A stretch of DNA of 64,000 nt from Rothia aeria (GCA_002355935.1 AP017895.1:1612001-1676000), one strand, 5' to 3'. Positions 11,897 through 21,906 are shown, counted from the stretch's first letter. The notes: generated by a model not told the origin, from the sequence alone. Translations and numbers: made by a program.

Positions 11897-14431
11897 ATGC
11901 CCAGCAACAATATGCCGTCTTCTTTCGCTCAACGGCGCGCGCTCGTGAAAAACTATTGGATAATAATGCACCCGTGGCAGAGTTCCGCCGCGCTTTAGCG
12001 GGAGCCGGAGAAGAGGAACGTGCAGCCCTGTACCGTGTTCTTTCGCCCACCCGGCTTATGGGCAAGGACTACACCTACCACCCGGTTGCGCTCTACGCTA
12101 TTGGGGCGCTCACCGAAAAGCCCAGCCGGGCTGCCTCGCTGCTGCGGCAATTTAACCGGCATACCGGGTGGCAAGACAATATTGCGCAGCAGGCGGGGCG
12201 TTATTTTGAAATGGGGCTCAATGAGCGCCCTGATGCATGGGGGCTGGAATTTATTGACCAGTATGTGCAGCTTGCAGAAGGTAAAATATATTTCGAGATT
12301 GCGCACCGTTTTCTGCGTAGCCGCCAGCTGCGCTGCGTCAGTGTCGGGTACCTGTATGCGTATAAGAATTACGTTATACGAGATAACTCTGTATCATCCC
12401 GAGGATTTGCCCCGCTTCTTGACATATTTAATAATGATCCGCTGCTTTTAACACAGGAGTTTTGGGATCTTTTCAGCAACGGAGTGGGAGATGAATTTTA
12501 TGTTGCCCCGGGGCGCCACCTAAAAACCATTGAGTTGCTGCTTTTCTGCAGGAGCATTATGAGGGGTTTCGGGAGCGCGTGTTTGCGGAGTCTCTTAAAG
12601 GGCTGCTGGCCGCAGATACTAACCCCGACGCCACAACATACCGCTCCTTCTACTTGGGTATGCAGCCAAACGGGCAAGAAATCACAGAGCATGCCACCGA
12701 ACTTATCGCGCTGCTGTGCTCTCAACCATCAACCGTAGTGGGGCTTGCCCAAAAGCAGCTGCTACCTATACTGGGGGAGCTGACCGATCACCAAGTGCAT
12801 ACACTGGTGGATGCCTCGCAGGCTGTTCTAATGCGTACCGAAAAGAAAATCCTGAAGAGCCAGCTGCGCATACTCGCTGAACTAGTGAAAGCCCGCCCGC
12901 ACCTGTGCGAACAGATCACCCGCATCGTTGGGCAAGCAGCCAGTACCCTCCCTGTAGAGTTGAGGGACCAAGCCGGTCATATCACCGGGAAGCTCCTCAG
13001 CCATGCTGCGGATAACACGGATACGAACGCTCCCACAGCTCAACCCGGCAGTATTCCCGATGCGGTACCCCAGCACCGGGAACCAGATGATTTCTTTACC
13101 TCCCGGCCACCGATCGATAGCGCTGCGCAGGCGCAAGAAATACTTTTCGAGCTCCTCAACAATACCGGTGACGGGGCTGATATTCCGCGGTTATTAGCCT
13201 ATATTGCAGAGTACCGCAATATTGACTTAGATAAAGCGCAGCAGGAATATCTGAAAAATATCTCGAAAATAGTGACGGAAATACCTACAATAACCTCGAA
13301 TACCTTGTAGGAATAATTCTTAAATTATGTGCCAAAGAGGGGGATAGTGTTGCCCCGCAAAAATTCCCAGGATACGAATATGACCGTCGCATCAGTAGTA
13401 TTACTGGGGAATATTTAGAGGACGGACAATACTATTCCGACGAAGAATACTGGGATGCTGAGTGCACGGTAGAGATAAGGAATAGCCGCGGCCCGGTTGC
13501 CCTGCTGAGCGAACAAATATCGCGCATACTCACCCCCGACACCTGCGGCAGCGGCATCGTGTGTGAACCGCTGCCAGCGGTACAACGCACATGGCGGCGT
13601 ATTACCGTGCCCCAGAAACCACTCAACGCCGACTTTGAACGGATCTACGGAAACTACTATGTGGCCTGGGCCGTTCACGAAGAACAGCCTGTTACCACCG
13701 AAACCCCGTTTGAGCAGGCCGCCCTGCTGGTCGATAGCGTCAGGGCAGAGTATGAGAGCCGGGACACTGAGCAGCGCGAACTGCCAGCGATGCGCGCCGT
13801 CATCCAGTGGTACGCGTGGCTAACTCAGAACAACCCAGATATATTCGCAGCCCATATGATGCCCGCCGTTAAAGGCGCCAAATTTGCGAAAGTCATACAC
13901 GGTATGGAGCCTGCACTTGAAGCTTTCGAACACGCCCACCAGGTGCTGGGCGAGCCTTCATACTCGTTCCTAGCCTACGCCGCCTCCGCAGCTGAACGGC
14001 AGTACCGTTCCGCCACGGCACAGGCGCTTGCAGCCCTCGCGGACCGCGATATGCTTGACACCGGCATGTTTGCCGCAGAGCTGGGGTGGATGCTGCAGGG
14101 GGAGTACGTGATAGTTGGGAGGGTTATCGAGACCTTGCAGGATGCTGCTTCTATTAGCCCTCTGGCGGGGTGGCGTGTCTGTCAGGTTTTGCAGGGGCTG
14201 CTGCCGGTGGTGGGGGAGCTGAACCGGGGTGGTGCGCTCGTGCAGTTACTTGCTCAGTTGGCGGGGGAGTATGGTGTGAGTGTTGAGATTCCTGAGGTTT
14301 TGCGTCCGAAGATGAAGGGTTCGACTGTGTTGGCGAAGAATCTGCGGGCGTTGAGCGCGCTGAGTCCGTGCTCGACGGAGCTTGCCCGTCAAGCACAAGA
14401 ACAAGCACTAGCTATATCTGACGAAGAATAG
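11897..14431 (+). CDS. DUF6493-type array protein 6 (three frameshifts)
   Basis: Repaired length is 845 residues. Three single-base losses break it: AAAAA 11948-11952, TTTT 12542-12545 and AAAA 13266-13269. Adding one base at each gives one protein with AGAGEEERAALYRVLSP, ERPDAWGLEFIDQY, RTEKKILKSQLRIL, SIPDAVPQHREPDDF, IQWYAWLTQNNPD, ISPLAGWRVCQVLQGL and KGSTVLAKNLRALSAL. ATG 11897 follows a GGAGAAAC ribosome site; it is chosen because the reading QRRALVKKLLDNNAPVAEF is recovered across the first break. This is the last array member, and a strong promoter for a small RNA begins 10 bases after its stop. Function is unknown. Confidence 0.65.
14136..14403 (+). repeat. Homogenised 3' module, copy in array gene 6
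   Basis: Partner of 8963-9230. It encodes the ISPLAGWRVCQVLQGL to KGSTVLAKNLRALSAL region. A shorter version covers 11581-11700 of gene 5. Confidence 0.8.
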
Positions 14432-14441
14432 CCATTGAAAA

Positions 14442-14470
14442 TTGACAATACTACATGTCGCGCATATATT
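14442..14470 (+). promoter_or_regulatory. Consensus sigma-70-type promoter of the small RNA gene
   Basis: TTGACA at 14442-14447 and TATATT at 14465-14470 are separated by exactly 17 bases. This near-perfect vegetative promoter predicts a start near 14477, well away from any CDS start. Confidence 0.8.
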
Positions 14471-14476
14471 GGAACC

Positions 14477-14688
14477 TGAAAATCACAGAGTGGACGATTC
14501 GTCTTCATCAACAGTGGCTGCTATGACAGCACCGCTGTACGGGATGTAGCGGGTTCGAATCCCGTAGAAGGCTCAATCGCGGATCATGCATTCTCTTACT
14601 TTCTCTTGCCTGGTTACGCAATTTCAGAGAATGCGCTTACCGCGAGCACTTTATTGATGACGGGTGGATATAATCCACCCGTCATTTT
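14477..14688 (+). ncRNA. Small RNA with tRNA-like domain (possible YrlA-type Y RNA)
   Basis: This is a transcript of about 212 nt bounded by a consensus promoter and a strong intrinsic terminator, with no sensible ORF. A canonical T-arm is visible: a 5-bp stem (GCGGG/CCCGT) around the loop TTCGAAT at 14549-14565. It is flanked by an acceptor-like helix, GTCTTC 14501-14506 with GAAGGC 14567-14572, extended by GATT 14496-14499 with AATC 14575-14578. Inside lies an arm at 14511-14538 with two stacked helices and a 6-base loop. A second hairpin follows: TCGCGG 14577-14582 with CCGCGA 14640-14645, an internal loop, then 9 bp GCATTCTCT/AGAGAATGC. There is no CCA end and no standard D-arm, so it is not an ordinary tRNA. 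Bacterial Y RNAs of the YrlA class mimic tRNA and bind Ro60/Rsr; that identity is inferred, and no Ro gene is in the window. Confidence 0.55.
14657..14688 (+). terminator. Intrinsic terminator of the small RNA gene
   Basis: TGACGGGTGGA (14658-14668) pairs perfectly with TCCACCCGTCA (14674-14684) around a 5-base loop, followed by TTTT. Confidence 0.85.
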
Positions 14689-14759
14689 GTACCCCAACCA
14701 CACACCGTCGGCAGGATCTCGGCTAGCCTCTAACGGGAATTATTAGAAAAGAGAAAAAC

Positions 14760-17024
14760 GTGGCAACGCTGCACCAAGTCATTCTCCGCCGCACCGGGGT
14801 CTATATCCTGCCCGGTGAACCCGCCAACCGCTGGATCATAGAAACACCCACCATCACTGAAGGGCTGCGCCACCGTGTGCGGAGAATTCTGGGTCCGCGC
14901 ATTGAAGAACTGACGGAGCTCGGGGTGGCTATTGCCCAAGATTCCCGTGCCGTACTGGCCACCATGAGCTACACAGAATTTGATGAGTTCACCGCCGACT
15001 GGAAACACCTGCGCGGCGCCCGGGGAGGGCGGGCCTTCCGCCGAGACTTTGATATGCGCCAACTTCACCTAAGCGACAGGCAACGCTACACGGAACAGAT
15101 TCTGCACTATATCACCCGTTCCATCGCCACAGGTGACCTGTTGGATGCATTCGCCCCGCGTGAGGACCGAGAGTTCTACACCCCCATCTACGGGCATCTC
15201 AAGCACCCGCTACTTCCATACGACACTCAAGACCCCCGCCCCCGCACCACCTATAGACGCGGAGAACGCGACCAGAACCAGGTGATACTGCTGCGCGGGA
15301 ACACGCCATGCGCAGCCTTAGCGCAGGAACTTTTTACCGCTATCGCCGCGCAGAACCAGGTGTACAGTGAGACCGACCGCGCCGATCTGCTCACCCTCGC
15401 CGATTACCTGCGTGCGTACCATAAGCTGCCCGCACTAGAACACGCGAGTGCGTACCGCGAGAACCTGGCGTTTCTCACAGTGCACATTGATCGTTGTTAT
15501 GTTCAGCAGATGAGAACCCTCAACGAGGTGCTGCGTCTAGCTGTTGCCTTCAGCGGAGCAAACGGGAACGAGGCCGACCTCAGCCTGAGCACGCCCACCC
15601 GGCTACGCTTGCGCCGCAGCGAACGCACCCTCATTGCGCGCCTCATCAATAGACTGTGCGAACGTGACTATGCGGCCGCCCGCTACGACACCGCCAGTCG
15701 CTCCGAACAGTTCAAACGGCTGGCACGCACCATACACCCCGGTGACTACCCCTCACTTAAGCATTTACAGCGGTGGGCCGATGACCTGTACCGGGGGCGG
15801 ATGCGCAGCTTCGAATCGGAGGTGGACGCCGCCTACCGCAGCAAAAACGCAGAACAGGTGGTGCGTCTGCTGAGCAGCAGGCCCGGGGTTTTTGCCCGGC
15901 AGCTCAGCCGGGCCTTCCGGGCGTTCCCGGATGAGGAACAGGTCATAGCGGACGGGTTCGCCCGTATAGCACCCCGTGTTGCGCTGCCTGTGCTGGTACA
16001 GCTGTACAACCTGTACACCAATCTGAGGCGGGGCAGCACACAGCACCGCCTAGTGATTGATAAGGCTGGCATGGGGACGGTAACCGACGCGAGCAGGCAT
16101 ACACGCACACAGGTGCAGCTCGGGTTGCAGGCTATTGAAAATGGTTTCGCAGCACGCCTTGAAAACACTAAAATATACACCCCCGACGGTATGGATATTT
16201 ATACCCCCACCGGGGCGGGAAAACTCATCATGCCGCTAGGGAACCGGAACAGCAGCCAGTCCCTTGACGGGTTGTGCCGGTTCAGCCGTGTTCCGCTTCA
16301 TGAGGGGGCACACAAGATTATTAGGCTATTCGTATACTGGGATTCGCCAGCGGATATAGACCTCTCACTGATGCTGTACGACGCGAAAGGTGAGCCGCTT
16401 GGTGGCGTCTGGTACGGGGACCAGCAGGTGGACGACTACGCCTACCACAGTGGAGACGTCACCGATGGAACCGGCGGCGCCTGGGAGTTCATCGACCTTA
16501 ATATTGCTGAAGCTCTCGCTCAGAAGGTACGCTACGCTATCCCCACCGTGCACCTCTACGCCGGGTACGGAGGCACCCATGTACACGGGCCGCAAGAGTG
16601 TCCCTGCCAAAAACTATACCGGCAGGAGCGCACACTGGCGGATGTCAACGACCTATTCGTGGGGTTTACGATGGTGCCGCGAGCAGGAGCTGGCAAGGAC
16701 GTGCACGAGGTCAGCCAGGTACGCACTAAATTTATGCTCACCAGTGCAGGCCGCGGGTCGCTGCCGCTCATCTTTGACCTGCGCGAACGCGTTGTAACCG
16801 TCACCGATGCAGGGCTGCGCGGCTACATTAATATTGTGGAGTCAGCCCGGACTGTGCAGGCGATGCTCGAAACATTCAGGCACCACAGACCCATGACCGT
16901 TGCCGACTACTTGGCGCTCACCTGGGCCAACGTAGTGGAAGCCCCCGATGAGGCAGATATCTGTCTAGAGCCGACAGTTGCTTCACTGAGCCAGCTGTAC
17001 CTGCAGAACACCAGCCCGCAGTGA
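14760..17024 (+). CDS. MXAN_6230/SCO0854-like protein with TerD-like C-terminal region
   Basis: A 754-residue protein read from GTG 14760. Residues 1-150 and the long helical middle (about 200-480) are basic and tetratricopeptide-like in feel but carry no motif I can name. Residues about 515-690 form a beta-rich region with IIRLFVYWDSPADIDLSLML, DYAYHSGDVTDGTGGAWEFI, VHLYAGYGG and FVGFTMVPRAG. This is the pattern of TerD-like domains in the MXAN_6230/SCO0854 family: hydrophobic strand, W, aspartates, then the D.TDG turn. The RING domain found in many members of that family is not seen. TerD-like domains bind calcium and act in stress or conflict-response systems (family knowledge). The gene follows the six-gene array and the tRNA-like RNA on the same strand, and a functional link with them is inferred. 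The ribosome site before GTG is weak. Confidence 0.6.
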   Translation: MATLHQVILRRTGVYILPGEPANRWIIETPTITEGLRHRVRRILGPRIEELTELGVAIAQDSRAVLATMSYTEFDEFTADWKHLRGARGGRAFRRDFDMRQLHLSDRQRYTEQILHYITRSIATGDLLDAFAPREDREFYTPIYGHLKHPLLPYDTQDPRPRTTYRRGERDQNQVILLRGNTPCAALAQELFTAIAAQNQVYSETDRADLLTLADYLRAYHKLPALEHASAYRENLAFLTVHIDRCYVQQMRTLNEVLRLAVAFSGANGNEADLSLSTPTRLRLRRSERTLIARLINRLCERDYAAARYDTASRSEQFKRLARTIHPGDYPSLKHLQRWADDLYRGRMRSFESEVDAAYRSKNAEQVVRLLSSRPGVFARQLSRAFRAFPDEEQVIADGFARIAPRVALPVLVQLYNLYTNLRRGSTQHRLVIDKAGMGTVTDASRHTRTQVQLGLQAIENGFAARLENTKIYTPDGMDIYTPTGAGKLIMPLGNRNSSQSLDGLCRFSRVPLHEGAHKIIRLFVYWDSPADIDLSLMLYDAKGEPLGGVWYGDQQVDDYAYHSGDVTDGTGGAWEFIDLNIAEALAQKVRYAIPTVHLYAGYGGTHVHGPQECPCQKLYRQERTLADVNDLFVGFTMVPRAGAGKDVHEVSQVRTKFMLTSAGRGSLPLIFDLRERVVTVTDAGLRGYINIVESARTVQAMLETFRHHRPMTVADYLALTWANVVEAPDEADICLEPTVASLSQLYLQNTSPQ

Positions 17025-17064
17025 CCTCACACGTTTTTCGCCCCGGTGGCAGCAGACAGAAAAG

Positions 17065-17126
17065 CCCCTCCGCCAAGCATCTGTGCAGCGCAACTGCCGA
17101 CTGCACAATATGCTGGAGCGGAGGGG
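17065..17126. terminator. Long hairpin between convergent genes
   Basis: CCCCTCCGC at 17065-17073 pairs with GCGGAGGGG at 17118-17126, with further pairing inside (TGTGCAG with CTGCACA). It lies between the TerD-like gene and pgl, which converge. Confidence 0.65.
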
Positions 17127-17160
17127 AACTCCACTTTTTGAGACACCGGCAAAGCCGCAG

Positions 17161-18134
17161 CTAAGCCAGCGACTCCTCAGTAGCAAAAATCAGGGTTTGT
17201 TTCTGCCCGCGGGCACCCACAGCGGGAGTTGCCAGTAACAGGTCGGCGGTTAGCTGCTCCGCAGGAATCTGCGCCCCCTGCAAAAGGCGAGTCGTCGCCT
17301 CCTGTTTATCGCCGCCGGTGATGAGGAAGAAAATATGGCGTGAACTATTAATCACCGGAAGGGTCACCGAAACCCGCTCGCTGGGGGCTTGGGGGAGTCC
17401 TTCACCATCACCGTCACTGCTTTCGCACCATCCACCGGGTCTTCGGGCAGCCCCGTACCCAGCAGAACCTGCTGACGCCCCGGAAAGAGGGAAGCAATAT
17501 GCCCATCCGGGCCCATCCCCAGCAGGGTCACATCAAACACCGGCACCGGCCAACTATCCGACCCAGACCCGCCGCCGCAACCGCAGCCCCCGCAGCCGCA
17601 GCCTCCGCCGGAAGGCTCAGAATCGGCAGCCCCACCGTGGCCGCCCACTAGCGGAAGCTCGGAGGCGCCCTCGGGCATTTCAACCCGCACCGGATCGGCT
17701 GAACCAGCGAATTTACGCATCTCGTAGGCGTAATGTTCGGCGGCAGCCTCCACATCAATCATCACGTCTGAAGGGCCTATCCGGTGTGCGTTCTCCACCG
17801 GGAAGCCGTAATCAGTGAGGTCAGCGAGCAGCGCCTCAATCGCCTGCCCATCGTTACGCTCGGCATCCCGCTCAGGCACAAACCGCTCATCCGAGAACCA
17901 GAAATGCACACGCGACCAGTCGATATCTTTCACGCGAGCAGAGGCCGCCCACGCCCGGAGCGTCGCAATACCCATGGTGCCGCCAGTGAGCGAAACATGC
18001 GCCACCGTACGTTCCGTGAGCACATGCTCCAGAATGTCAAAAATACGTCCCACGGCGTCAGCCGCCAACGCCTCACGGGTAGGATGAGCTACCAGAGTCG
18101 GGGTGCTCTCACCAATATTGTTAATCTTAGGCAT
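17161..18134 (-). CDS. pgl: 6-phosphogluconolactonase (one frameshift)
   Basis: Hydrolyses 6-phosphogluconolactone in the oxidative pentose-phosphate pathway. Repaired length is 324 residues. Family motifs include SLTGGTMGIATLRAW, VHFWFSDERFVP and LLGMGPDGHIASLFPG. The frame breaks at the run 17383-17387 (GGGGG on the plus strand). One more base joins it to the C-terminal part VTLPVINSSRHIFFLITGGD, which is the expected lactonase end. ATG 18134 overlaps the stop of opcA by 8 bases, implying translational coupling. It is longer than the usual 240-260 residues, partly because of a Gly/Cys-rich insert (GGGCGCGGCGCGGG) encoded around 17570-17610. Confidence 0.9.
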
Positions 18135-19113
18135 CAAAAACCTCCGGGTATTCCCGCTCGTCAAGAAGCGGCTCAGAGTCACAGCGGGTGGGGTGCATCT
18201 CGATCGTGGGGAACGCCGACTTCAGCACTTCCCCGTATGTGTCATCAGGGTCAAGGCGACGCAGTTCCTCAGAAATGCACTCCGCCAGGGTGCGCACCGG
18301 CAGCGCAATCTGCTGCTGCGGGGCGTGCGGGGTTTCCAAGATCGCAATGCTCTTGCCCGGGCGGAACATCACAGTCTGCCCGTCCTCACGCTCAATGGCC
18401 ACACGGTACAGGCCGCGCTCCGCCGCGCCAATAGTGGCCAAACTAACCTCGGCCTGCAGCTTCCAGCCCAGCCAGGCACCCAGCAGAACCACCGACGGGG
18501 ACTTCTCAGAACCCCACACCACCACCCGTTTGACCGGGGAGTACGGCATCTGTTCCATGAGCGCCGCCAGCTGGGTGCGCCACAGCGTCAGGCGGGTCCA
18601 CGCCAGGTCAGTATCCCCGGCCTGGTATACCTGCGACAGGTGGGTTAACACAGCCATCGGGTCATATGCGCGCGCGGAATCGGTAATGCGGCGCTGCGCA
18701 ATCTTCCCAAGTGAATCCTCGGCCGGGTTATCGGGCACATAATGGGGCCACCACACCACAATCGGCGCGTCCGGCAGAAGCAGCCCGGAGATCAGCGCCT
18801 CCGTCGGTTTGGAGGCACTGCCCCAGCCGCGCAGAATAATGAGTTCTGAGGCGCCAGCCTCACCACCCACATGGATCTCGGCATCCAGCTGGTCGGGGTC
18901 GGTCTCACTGTGCGCGATGTGCACAATAATGCGGCTGGGGTGCTCATGGGAGGCACGAATCGCGGCATTCAGTGCCTCACGGGAATGTCCCTTCTCAGCC
19001 AGTACCACCAGAGTCAGCACACGGCCGCTGCTGAGGCTGCCGTTAGCCGCCAGCTGTTGGGAAAGTTCCTTGGAAATAGCAGAAACATTCGTGTGGTGCA
19101 GATGCGAAATCAC
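18127..19113 (-). CDS. opcA: Glucose-6-phosphate dehydrogenase assembly protein OpcA
   Basis: A 328-residue protein that in actinobacteria and cyanobacteria promotes assembly and activity of G6P dehydrogenase. Recognisable family segments are TLVVLAEKGHS near residue 30, IIVHIAHSETDPDQLDAEIH, LLLPDAPIVVWWP near 115 and RRITDSARAYDP near 145. It starts at GTG 19113, whose last bases overlap the TGA of zwf (GTGA), and it ends overlapping pgl. The zwf-opcA-pgl order is the standard actinobacterial arrangement. No frameshift was found. Confidence 0.92.
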   Translation of the reverse strand: MISHLHHTNVSAISKELSQQLAANGSLSSGRVLTLVVLAEKGHSREALNAAIRASHEHPSRIIVHIAHSETDPDQLDAEIHVGGEAGASELIILRGWGSASKPTEALISGLLLPDAPIVVWWPHYVPDNPAEDSLGKIAQRRITDSARAYDPMAVLTHLSQVYQAGDTDLAWTRLTLWRTQLAALMEQMPYSPVKRVVVWGSEKSPSVVLLGAWLGWKLQAEVSLATIGAAERGLYRVAIEREDGQTVMFRPGKSIAILETPHAPQQQIALPVRTLAECISEELRRLDPDDTYGEVLKSAFPTIEMHPTRCDSEPLLDEREYPEVFDA

Positions 19114-20662
19114 GGGCGCCTCCAGGCACGGTTATCGCGTTCAAGCATCTGATGCGCCGAACGCGGGCCCCACGAACCGGACTCGTAAGGCTCAGGTTTA
19201 ATCTTGTGCTCTTCCCAGTACTCCTCAAACGGGTCAAGGATCTTCCACGAAAGCTCAACCTCCTCATGGCGGGGGAACAGCGGCGGCTCACCCAAGAGCA
19301 CATCCAGAATCAGGCGCTCATACGCCTCCGGCGACTCCTCAGTGAAAGAATGCCCGTACCCAAAGTCCATGTTCACGTCACGGATCTCCATCTGAGTGCC
19401 GGGAACCTTCGCCGCAAAACGTATGGTCATGCCCTCATTGGGCTGCACCCGGATCACGATTGCATTCTGGCCCGCAGGAACTTCCGTTTCCTTACCGAAT
19501 AAGCGATCCGCTGACTTCTTAAACAGCACCGCAATCTCAGTCACGCGGCGCCCCAAGCGCTTACCGGCGCGCAGGTAGAACGGGGTGCCCGCCCAGCGGC
19601 GGTTATCAATACTGACCTTCAACGCCGCGAACGTCTCGGTACGGGAATCAGCCGGGATGTCCTTCTCATCAAAGAACCCGTTCACATGCTCGCCGCCCTG
19701 ATACCCGGGAGCGTACTGGCCCAGCGCGTACGAATTCTCAAGGTCATCAACACGCACCGCCTCAAGCACCTTCGCCTTCTCAGCCCGCAGGTGCTTAGAG
19801 TCCAGACTCAGGGGCTCCTCCATGGCGGTCAGCGCAAGCAGCTGCAGCAGGTGATTCTGAATCACGTCGCGGGCTGCACCTACCCCGTCATAGTATCCCG
19901 CGCGGGAGCCGATACCAATATCTTCAGCCATCGTGATCTGCACATGATCCACGTAGTTAGCATTCCATACCGGCTCAAACATCTGGTTCGAAAACCGCAT
20001 CGCCAAAATATTCTGCACCGTCTCTTTACCCAAATAATGGTCGATGCGGAACACTGAATCCGGCGGGAACACCCGCTCAACGATAGCGTTCAACTCACGG
20101 GCCGACTCAAGGTCATGCCCGAACGGCTTCTCCACCACCACACGCCGCCACCCAGTGCCAGCATGCGTTGTGCGCGCATCTTCCTCACGGCTGGCCAGCC
20201 CATGCTCGGCAAGCTTCGACAGCACCTGCTCGAAAGCCTTCGGGGGATCGACAGGTAGAATGCGTGATTACCCTGGGCACCGCGCTCATCCAGCTCCGCC
20301 AGAGTGCCTTTGAGACGCTCATAAGCGGCATCATCATCGAACGCACCCTGCACAAAACGCATACCCTTCTGGAACTGGTTCCACACGTCTTCACGGAACG
20401 AAGTGCGCGCATGCGCCTGCACCGACTCCCGCACATAGGCACGGAAATCGTCGTCGCTCCACTCACGGCGGCCATACCCAACCAGCCCAAAACTGGGCGG
20501 AAGCAGGCCCCTGTTCATCAGATCGTAGACAGCAGGAAGCAGCTTCTTACGGGCGAGATCACCCGTGACGCCGAAGAAAACCAGGGCAGAAGGGCCCGCA
20601 ATACGCGCCAAACGCCGGTCGCGTGAATCCCGCAGCGGGTTCGACTCGTGGCCGATAGTCAC
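19110..20662 (-). CDS. zwf: Glucose-6-phosphate 1-dehydrogenase (one frameshift)
   Basis: Catalyses NADP-dependent oxidation of glucose-6-phosphate, the first step of the oxidative pentose-phosphate pathway. Repaired length is 517 residues, normal for the family. The Rossmann motif FGVTGDLARKKLLPA is near residue 28. The substrate motif FRIDHYLGKETVQN is in the second part, followed by YLRAGKRLGRR. The frame breaks at GGGGG 20242-20246 (plus strand); one added base restores the reading YLSIPPKAFEQVLSKLAEHG. I chose GTG 20662 because AAAGGA lies just upstream; the open frame extends to a TTG at 20698. Confidence 0.93.
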
Positions 20663-20700
20663 AATAAAAATCCTTTGGTTGCCTCTATGCTGGCGCAATA

Positions 20701-20729
20701 CACCCCGCCTCAGAAATCACGGCGGGGTG
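20701..20729. terminator. Hairpin between tal and zwf
   Basis: CACCCCGCC at 20701-20709 and GGCGGGGTG at 20721-20729 form a perfect 9-bp stem with an 11-base loop inside the minus-strand operon. There is no U-tract, so it may be an attenuator or an mRNA-processing and stability element. Confidence 0.45.
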
Positions 20730-20800
20730 CATGCACCATCAAGGTTTATGCCTTGCCAATTGTACCGTTCGGGAAAGCCCGCCGGCACCCCACACTGCCG

Positions 20801-21906
20801 CTATTTCGCGTTCTGAAGAGCACCGCGGACAGTGTCTAGTAGTTCCTCCCAAGAGGCATCAAACTTTGAAAGTCCCTCGGCCTCAAGCTTCTCAACCACC
20901 TCACGGTACGAAACACCGGCGCGCTCAATAGCATCCAGCACCTCGTTAGACTCCGCATACGAGGCACGTACCGTATCCCCAACAACTTCACCGTGATCCG
21001 CCACGGCGTTCAAGGTCGCCTCGGGCATAGTGTTCACAGTGTGCGGGGCCACCAGCCCAGTCACGTACAGGGTGTCAGGCAGCGCAGGGTCCTTCACACC
21101 GGTCGAAGCCCACAGCGGACGCTGCACATTCGCACCCTTCCGCTCCAGACGCTTCCACCGTTCGGAGGAGAACATCTCCTCAAACACCTCATACGCCAGG
21201 CGAGCATTCGCCACCCCAGCCTTACCCTTGAGCGCCAGCGCCTCATCGGTGCCAAGCGCGCTTAGCTGAGCATCCACCTCGGTATCAACCCGGGAGACAA
21301 AGAACGAAGCCACCGAGTGGATCTTCGACAGGTCCTTGCCGTTCTCCAAGGCTTCCTCAAGGCCGAGCATATAGGCGTTAATAACCTCACGGTACCGGGT
21401 CAGTGAGAAAATCAGGGTCACGTTCACGCTAATACCAGCCGCCAAGGTTTTCGCAATCGGCTCTAGGCCCTCAACGGTTGCGGGGATCTTAATCATGACG
21501 TTTTCACGGCTCACCCGCTCGTACAGCTCCCGAGCCATTTTCTTCGTACCCTCGGCATCGCGCGCCAAACGGGGGTCCACCTCAATCGATACACGGCCGT
21601 CAAAACCCTGTGATGCCTCAAAAATCGGTTTGAACACGTCGCATGCGGCGCGCACATCATCGGTTGTGGCTGCGAACACGGCTTCTTCAACATCCGCACC
21701 GGATGCCGCCAAGTCGCTCATCTGCCCGGCGTACGCGGCCCTTTTGAGAGCGCACCGGCGAAAATAGTGGGGTTAGTGGTCACACCCACCACGTTTTTGC
21801 TCTTTATCAGCTCAACAAGGTTGCCGCTGGTCAGGCGCTCGCGGGAGAGATCATCAAGCCAGATCGAAACGCCTGCGTCTGAGAGTTTCTGGGTGGATTC
21901 GCTCAT
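20801..21906 (-). CDS. tal: Transaldolase (one frameshift)
   Basis: Transfers a three-carbon unit between sedoheptulose-7-phosphate and glyceraldehyde-3-phosphate. Repaired length is 368 residues, as in other actinobacterial transaldolases. Motifs: [14 protein letters not shown] near the start, [13 protein letters not shown], the Schiff-base lysine region [14 protein letters not shown], and [14 protein letters not shown]. The break at CCC 21739-21741 (plus strand) is repaired by one base, giving [18 protein letters not shown] 21906 follows AGAAGG. It lies between tkt and zwf, all on the minus strand. Confidence 0.93.

Noticed and set aside
14549-14578. Ordinary tRNA at the T-arm-like sequence
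   Set aside because: The T-arm and an acceptor-like stem are present, but there is no CCA, no standard D-arm and no recognisable anticodon. It is kept as a tRNA-like RNA.
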